Positions 7,231 through 10,599 of a stretch of 10,599 nucleotides of DNA are shown here, in pieces. Source of the DNA: Candidatus Omnitrophota bacterium. Its GTDB lineage: Bacteria; Hinthialibacterota; Hinthialibacteria; Hinthialibacterales; JAKPRU01. The notes beneath the pieces were generated by a model, which saw only the letters and a program-made list of their open reading frames with translations, made no database searches and was not told the DNA's origin. Within the stretch, counting starts at the first letter, position 1. Each line of letters starts with the position of its first letter. The stretch lies in NCBI GenBank assembly GCA_029557025.1, contig JAKPRU010000753.1:1-10599 (forward strand). The letters are read 5' to 3'. A program made the position numbers and the translations under genes.

Positions 7231-7268
7231 AGTAAGACAACCGGCATAAAAGCCGGGGCTTACTTTTT
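7231..7268 (+). terminator. Terminator-like two-part hairpin with T-tract
   Basis: AGTAAG (7231-7236) pairs with CTTACT (7259-7264), and inside it CCGGC (7241-7245) pairs with GCCGG (7252-7256), with a small internal loop between. T's run to 7268. Its form fits a plus-strand intrinsic terminator. As the better terminator at 7127 lies upstream, this one may be a back-up or end a separate short RNA. Confidence 0.5.
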
Positions 7269-7377
7269 CAAAACCTCTTGCTGTCCCGCGAAACGCTATG
7301 ACTCTCATCGCAGATTCTTCAAGTTCCATATACGTTATGATATGAAGCAATTTCGCCACATCCTGTAATATTATATC

Positions 7378-7405
7378 GACATCAGAATGCTGGTGTCAAC
7401 TTTTT
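7378..7405 (+). terminator. Terminator-like hairpin
   Basis: GACATCAG (7378-7385) pairs with CTGGTGTC (7390-7397) through eight pairs, one a G-T wobble, around the loop AATG. TTTTT follows at 7401-7405 after AAC. The stem is moderate in GC and the T-tract is offset by three bases, so termination may be weak. Confidence 0.4.
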
Positions 7406-7579
7406 CCCTCTCCAGGTCTTGCTTTTTCCTGTATGAGCTATAAAATAAAGCAGAATTGCTAACTATTATTATATTTCACAACCCGCAGATGGTCCCATGG
7501 CCCACTTAGGGCACCCTGCATGCCACACAATCCAACGACTCATTTCCGGTCGTTCGGTTTGGAGCAGGCAAAAAACTCA

Positions 7580-7595
7580 TTTTAACAAGTTAAAA
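7580..7595. promoter_or_regulatory. Palindrome, possible operator
   Basis: TTTTAAC and GTTAAAA form a perfect 7-bp inverted repeat with a two-base centre, about 205 bases before the XRE gene. Its size and symmetry suit a dimeric HTH regulator, but no second copy was found by eye and AT-rich palindromes can arise by chance. Confidence 0.3.
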
Positions 7596-7601
7596 ACGAT
7601 T

Positions 7602-7634
7602 GATATTTACTTTCCTTAGTTAGTATCTCATAAT
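7602..7634 (+). promoter_or_regulatory. Upstream promoter candidate overlapped by an imperfect palindrome
   Basis: TTTACT (7606-7611) and CATAAT (7629-7634) are spaced by 17 bases, matching four and five of six consensus positions. The near-palindrome 7602-7627 (arms GATATTTACT and AGTTAGTATC, eight of ten positions pairing) covers the -35 and the spacer, which is where an autorepressor would bind. The leader to the XRE gene would be about 160 bases. Confidence 0.3.
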
Positions 7635-7735
7635 CCTTCAGGGATGTCAAGTGTTTTTAAGGTGCGAAAAAAACTTTTATGAATTATGAATCGGGAATAC
7701 CGGGTGGAAGATTGGGTTAATGTGGAGCAAAAAAC

Positions 7736-7764
7736 TTGATTTCCAGACGGGGTTGGCATACCAT
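7736..7764 (+). promoter_or_regulatory. Proximal promoter of the XRE gene
   Basis: TTGATT (7736-7741) and TACCAT (7759-7764) have an ideal 17-base spacing, each matching four of six consensus positions. Transcription near 7771 would leave a leader of about 29 bases containing the SD AAGGAG at 7786-7791. Confidence 0.4.
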
Positions 7765-7799
7765 GATGTTGTTACTATTTTCGGTAAGGAGACATCAGG

Positions 7800-9008
7800 G
7801 TGTCTCGATTTGCGGATGTTCTAAAAAAATATCGCCACGGGGCTGGGTTGACGCAGCAGCAGTTGGGGGATCGATTGCGGCTTTCATCGCCGTACATCGC
7901 CCAGATCGAGACGGGACTTAAGCCGCCGCCATCGCAGGAGATTGTTGAGCGAATCGGGCGTGTCTTGAGGCTTGACGAAAAGCAGTTGAAGGGCTTTGTG
8001 GACTTGGCCCGGCACGAACGCGGACGTCAGAGCCTTCTGAAAGCGACGACGAAGCTGGGATATGCGATATCGGGCAATCAGGTTTTGGTGTCTGAATCGG
8101 CGATCCGAGATGCGGTTGACAGGGTATTGTCGGAGATGTTCCGGGAAGTGAATGACGAAGCGGAGCGGGGTGCATTTGTGCGCGGTTTTGCCCTCGCGGG
8201 CGAGGTGGGGCCGGACGAGGACACGCCACCGATTCTCCGACGTCGTGGAGAGATGCTGGAGTGGGTGAAGGAATATCTTGGCGAGGAACCGCATATCGGA
8301 TTGACTTTTTTATCCCTGATGTATAAGCGGCTATTCCTGGGGGACTCCTCAGAGTTAATTTATGGGGATTCCACCCTGCTTCGGTTGACTATAGAGGAGG
8401 AGCGAAAGGATCCGGGGCGATTGCTGGCGCGTCTCAAGGCAGTGGTGGATGAGGCGCGCAGGTTGAGCGAAGGGGGGACTCTATCCCCACAGGTGGCCTC
8501 CACGGGTGAGGCAACGCCATCGGTTCGTTCGGCCCCTTCGGAGATGAGCAGAAATCGATACATTCCGGTGATCGGAGTCATTCCGGAGGATGCCGAAAAC
8601 ATCGTGTTGTCTTCCGAAATGGACCCGGTGGAGATTCCCCGAAGCTGGCTGAGGGAGTCCGCGAATTATCGGGCGGTCGAGGTCCGAAGCAGCGCGTTCC
8701 AGTCGTTCGGGATATGGCCCGGCACGATGGTCCTGATCGAAGCGGATGCGCAACCGGCGCCGGACGATATCGTGGTACTTGAAATCGATCATCGGCTGAC
8801 GATAATGGTAGTAAAAATCCGTATGGCGGAGAAAGAGAACATGATTCTTCAGGGGGGCGGGCCTTCTGCCCCGGTGGTGTATGTGGATCGGAACCGTCCA
8901 GCGATCATTCTGGGTGTCGTCCGCCATTTTCTATCCACCTTTAGGGACCTGAAACGGTCGAAAGCCATCACCCAAGCGGTGATCGGGGGGATATCTCATG
9001 AACGTTGA
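7800..9008 (+). CDS. XRE-HTH regulator with degenerate S24 (LexA/CI-like) C-terminal domain
   Basis: This 402-aa protein starts at GTG 7800, 8 bases after a perfect AAGGAG. Residues about 3-60 are a Cro/CI-type helix-turn-helix (GLTQQQLGDRLRLSSPYIAQ, then IETG). A long, mostly helical middle (about 70-250) has no recognisable motif and ends in a Ser/Thr/Pro/Glu-rich linker. Residues about 254-380 resemble the S24 peptidase-like dimerisation domain of LexA and CI: YIPVIGVIPED, then AVEVRSSAFQSFGIWPGTMV in place of the usual V.G.SM..GI..GD, then DDIVVLEIDHRLTIMVVKI. In this alignment the catalytic Ser is Ala299 and the catalytic Lys is Met336, and no Ala-Gly cleavage site is evident. It is therefore likely a DNA-binding regulator that cannot cleave itself. 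The stop overlaps the next gene by 11 bases, indicating coupled translation. Confidence 0.85.
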   Translation: MSRFADVLKKYRHGAGLTQQQLGDRLRLSSPYIAQIETGLKPPPSQEIVERIGRVLRLDEKQLKGFVDLARHERGRQSLLKATTKLGYAISGNQVLVSESAIRDAVDRVLSEMFREVNDEAERGAFVRGFALAGEVGPDEDTPPILRRRGEMLEWVKEYLGEEPHIGLTFLSLMYKRLFLGDSSELIYGDSTLLRLTIEEERKDPGRLLARLKAVVDEARRLSEGGTLSPQVASTGEATPSVRSAPSEMSRNRYIPVIGVIPEDAENIVLSSEMDPVEIPRSWLRESANYRAVEVRSSAFQSFGIWPGTMVLIEADAQPAPDDIVVLEIDHRLTIMVVKIRMAEKENMILQGGGPSAPVVYVDRNRPAIILGVVRHFLSTFRDLKRSKAITQAVIGGISHER

Positions 9009-9705
9009 AATTGTGAGAGAGTTTATTCAGTCCAATTTCCAGCCCCTGATGCTCTCCGTGGCGGGACTCTCCTGCGGGGCGGGGATCGCCCTTCTGACGA
9101 CGCTTCGCAATCGGCGGAGAGATGTCGAACGAACGGATGGATGGAACCTCTTGCCGTCGCGAATCACGGATTGGTGTGACGGGAGTCGGGGTTCTCTCCG
9201 ATCTTTCCAGATCACTCCGGGCTGTGAGGAGAACCTGTTGAGGACTCTCGCGTATGCCTGTAAGAATGATCCCGAACGCCGATTGCATGTGGATTTCAGC
9301 GAGGGCCTATTTAATTTCCGTCATGTGTTGTCCTCCCTCAGTCATCTTTGCCTGGAAGGAGTATCGTCGGACCGTTCCATGCTGGTTCCGGATGCGGAAC
9401 TGCCGACTATGACCTTTGAGCGGGTGCGTGATTGCCTGGTTCGGGGATTCACGATTGATGGGGGTGTGTACTGCTCGAGGAGCGAATTGACCATGCGTGA
9501 CTGTGTGCTTCATTCCGGCAGAGGATGTGCGGGGATTGAAGCCACAGACGGGTCAATGGTGACATTCAGCGGGACAATTGCGCCTCAGAGTGGCGGGGTT
9601 GCAATTCGGGCCGGAGGCCGGTCCTGTGTGATCCTTCAGCCGCCGTATTCTATCGACGAAAATGACACCGTTCTAATTGATCGCGGGAGCAAGATCATTT
9701 TTTAG
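8998..9705 (+). CDS. Single-pass membrane protein with beta-helix-like domain, unknown function
   Basis: This 235-aa protein starts inside the end of the XRE gene (11-base overlap), with a G-rich SD-like run about 7 bases upstream. Residues about 17-36 form one hydrophobic segment (LMLSVAGLSCGAGIALLTTL) followed at once by RNRRR, which by the positive-inside rule puts the C-terminal domain in the cytoplasm. There is no signal-peptidase site. From about residue 135 the sequence shows short repeating strand/turn units (FTIDGGVYCSRSELTMRDCV, GIEATDGSMVTFSG, GVAIRAGGRSCVIL), the look of a right-handed parallel beta-helix as in pectate-lyase-like proteins, but with no pectate-lyase catalytic motif. 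Six cysteines lie in or near the repeats. I recognise no family. The tight linkage suggests it works with, or is sensed by, the regulator. Confidence 0.75.
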   Translation: MNVEIVREFIQSNFQPLMLSVAGLSCGAGIALLTTLRNRRRDVERTDGWNLLPSRITDWCDGSRGSLRSFQITPGCEENLLRTLAYACKNDPERRLHVDFSEGLFNFRHVLSSLSHLCLEGVSSDRSMLVPDAELPTMTFERVRDCLVRGFTIDGGVYCSRSELTMRDCVLHSGRGCAGIEATDGSMVTFSGTIAPQSGGVAIRAGGRSCVILQPPYSIDENDTVLIDRGSKIIF

Positions 9706-9736
9706 GAACTGGCATGGGGAATAAGCCTGGTGGGGG

Positions 9737-9752
9737 CGCCCGGAGACGGGCG
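9737..9752 (+). other. Hairpin with GAGA tetraloop
   Basis: CGCCCG, GAGA, CGGGCG: a perfect 6-bp GC stem closed by a GNRA-type tetraloop, 31 bases after the stop of the beta-helix gene. It would be very stable in RNA. No T-tract follows directly, so it may be a 3' stabilising structure rather than an intrinsic terminator. Confidence 0.45.
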
Positions 9753-9784
9753 TGAGCGCAGTTACCATGCTCCCTGTCTTGGAT

Positions 9785-9800
9785 CGTTTTTGATAAAACG
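9785..9800 (+). other. A/T-rich hairpin CGTTTT/AAAACG
   Basis: CGTTTT, TGAT, AAAACG is a perfect 6-bp inverted repeat about 30 bases after the GAGA hairpin. It could help end transcription of the regulator pair, but it is weak alone. Confidence 0.3.
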
Positions 9801-10176
9801 GGGATTTGCAGAGTCGGAACCGGCTGAAATTGTGGAGGTTGGAGCACCGAAACTGGAAATGATGCGAACGATGAAGGTAATTTGCGAATTACCCAGCGCG
9901 TTACCAAAATACTTCTCCAACGATATCCAATCACCTGATTTTCAAGAACTTGGGATGATGCGCACAAATTGATAAGAACCCTCTTTCGCGGGCATTGGTA
10001 TGCAGAGAAGATTCCCTCTGGAAAGAGGCGTTGAGGGAAAGGGAAGTGCTTGAGGGCGCGGAATTTGGGGGTGCGGAATTAGAAAGGGTGGGAATGGTAG
10101 GGAATAAACAAGGGAGTTCAGCATTTACAATTACTAACCATAGAAGGTAAGGGATACCAGGGGTGGAAAACGAGAG

Positions 10177-10203
10177 TTGTAAATTGCGATTTGAAATTTA
10201 CAA
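10177..10203. repeat. Inverted repeat, 9-bp arms
   Basis: TTGTAAATT (10177-10185) and AATTTACAA (10195-10203) pair perfectly around a 9-base loop. The style (alternating AATT/TTTACAA words) resembles intergenic repeat units that occur in many copies in some genomes; only one full copy is in this window, with a related ATTTACAATTA at about 10123-10133. Confidence 0.45.
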
Positions 10204-10264
10204 ATTGGGGGAAGTAAGGTACAGCAGAAATTGCGGATTGGGGTTGGCGGAGTGGAGAAGGAGA

Positions 10265-10286
10265 GGAGGCGGGAGGGAGGCGGGAG
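10265..10286 (+). repeat. Two perfect tandem copies of an 11-base G-rich unit
   Basis: GGAGGCGGGAG occurs at 10265-10275 and again at 10276-10286 with no gap. The six G-runs of two or three bases could form a G-quadruplex on the plus strand. Confidence 0.6.
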
Positions 10287-10476
10287 TGAAGCAGAAGGCA
10301 CAAGGTCGGGTTCTTTGCCACCCGGCTGCCGATGGAGTAACAGGCTCGCTTATTTGGTCAAGTCTTTCAGTTTCCGGATCGCGTCGTTTCAGCAGTCACG
10401 CACCGGACGTTTCCCGTAACCCGAATTATTCATAGAAACTCTTTTGGGAGGGGTGGAAAAAGGCTACTAAGTGTAG

Positions 10477-10482
10477 TATAAT
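10477..10482 (+). promoter_or_regulatory. -10 box of the transposase promoter
   Basis: A perfect TATAAT, 47 bases before the transposase ATG. The -35 at the expected distance (TGGAAA, near 10454) is poor. An SD AAGGAG at 10515-10520 follows in the leader. Confidence 0.5.
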
Positions 10483-10529
10483 CAGGTTGTTAGAAAAGAT
10501 TTACGACACATGATAAGGAGCCTTTTCCC

Positions 10530-10599
10530 ATGACAGATTGTAGCACACAACCGACGTTCGATTTCTACTCCGAAAGTGAATTGCGGGTCGATTTCGAGG
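10530..10599 (+). CDS. IS1380-like transposase, N-terminal 23 codons only
   Basis: The visible protein begins MTDCSTQPTFDFYSESEL and continues RVDFE, then leaves the window. The opening MTDC.TQP followed by a V.DF segment is the recognisable N-terminus of IS1380-family transposases (DDE type, normally about 400-450 aa). The start is secure: AAGGAG lies 9 bases before ATG 10530 and a perfect TATAAT lies upstream. None of the catalytic domain is visible, so whether the element is intact cannot be judged. It lies about 0.8 kb from the XRE/beta-helix pair, across purine-rich gene-free DNA. Confidence 0.7.
   Translation, partial: MTDCSTQPTFDFYSESELRVDFE

Larger units (their letters stand above)
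6976..7799. other. 824-base non-coding region with hairpins, then AT-rich regulatory DNA
   Basis: No gene is supported on either strand; the short open frames here lack SD sequences and recognisable protein character. The left part (6976-7270) is GC-richer and carries three strong hairpins (7127-7147, 7167-7203, 7231-7268), two of them followed by T-tracts. The right part (about 7300-7799) is AT-rich and holds another terminator-like hairpin (7378-7405), two palindromes (7580-7595, 7602-7627) and two promoter-like pairs leading into the XRE gene. It separates the hydrolase/lyase unit from the regulator pair. Confidence 0.6.
9706..10529. other. 824-base gene-free region up to the IS1380-like transposase
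   Basis: No credible gene is seen on either strand; short open frames start at poor codons and lack SDs. The left end has two perfect short hairpins (9737-9752, 9785-9800). From about 9985 to 10315 the plus strand is strongly purine-rich (about 70% A+G by hand count) with small direct and inverted repeats. From about 10320 composition becomes ordinary, and at the right end lie the promoter and leader of the transposase gene. Confidence 0.6.
10440..10599 (+). mobile_element. Left part of an IS1380-like insertion sequence (runs off the window)
   Basis: This covers the presumed left end, promoter, leader and first codons of an IS1380-like transposase gene. The family is assigned only from the protein's N-terminus. 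The outer boundary is uncertain: I could not identify the terminal inverted repeat or target duplication, because the right end is outside the window. The true edge may lie a few tens of bases either side of 10440. Confidence 0.5.

Noticed and set aside
7024..7359. 111-aa minus-strand open frame
   Set aside because: It runs across three strong hairpins, has no SD and has irregular composition; it is not a credible gene.
9730..9972. 80-aa plus-strand open frame after the beta-helix gene
   Set aside because: GTG start without SD, no domain or composition typical of a protein, and it spans two perfect hairpins.
10118..10321. Pro/Ser-rich minus-strand open frame
   Set aside because: The composition only reflects the purine-rich plus strand; no SD and no protein features.

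Overview
The window looks like a piece of a bacterial chromosome with moderate GC content. It is probably from a Gram-negative, free-living heterotroph. The support is a Sec-secreted heparinase II/III-type lyase with a clear signal peptide, a ROK-family sugar kinase or regulator, a B12-binding radical SAM protein, an RRM-type RNA-binding protein with a glycine tail, and ribosomal protein bS21. This mix is common in PVC/FCB-adjacent and other uncultivated environmental lineages, but nothing here fixes the phylum.

Layout. Positions 3-446 (+) hold the 3' half of a ROK gene, which converges on and overlaps by four bases a two-gene minus-strand unit: an unrecognised 266-aa protein (2572-1772) followed by a radical SAM/B12 protein (1738-443). 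Next, still on the minus strand, come rpsU (2864-2658) and a small RRM protein (3456-3157), each behind its own leader. An AT-rich spacer of about 0.5 kb (3457-3962) separates these from a plus-strand pair: a PhnP-like metallo-beta-lactamase-fold hydrolase (3963-4790) and a secreted heparinase II/III family protein (4873-6975). A good sigma70-like promoter lies in the gap between them. A long non-coding stretch follows (6976-7799), with three or four strong hairpins, two or three of them terminator-like, and then an AT-rich part with palindromes and promoter-like sequences.

The most unusual part is 7800-9705. A GTG-started XRE-HTH protein carries a C-terminal LexA/CI-like (S24) fold in which the serine and lysine positions of the catalytic dyad appear to be Ala and Met. 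Its gene overlaps by 11 bases a gene for a single-pass membrane protein with a beta-helix-like repeat domain. By the positive-inside rule that domain would face the cytoplasm. This coupled regulator/membrane-protein pair is the best candidate in the window for an undescribed system. Downstream is a gene-free stretch of about 0.8 kb, strongly purine-biased on the + strand and with small repeats. It ends at the promoter and first 23 codons of an IS1380-like transposase (10530 to the window edge), so the right-hand side is accessory DNA.

How the genes fit together: the hydrolase/heparinase pair suggests polysaccharide (uronic-acid polymer) breakdown, and the ROK protein would fit sugar uptake or control. 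bS21 and the RRM protein belong to translation and RNA handling. The role of the regulator/beta-helix pair is unknown.
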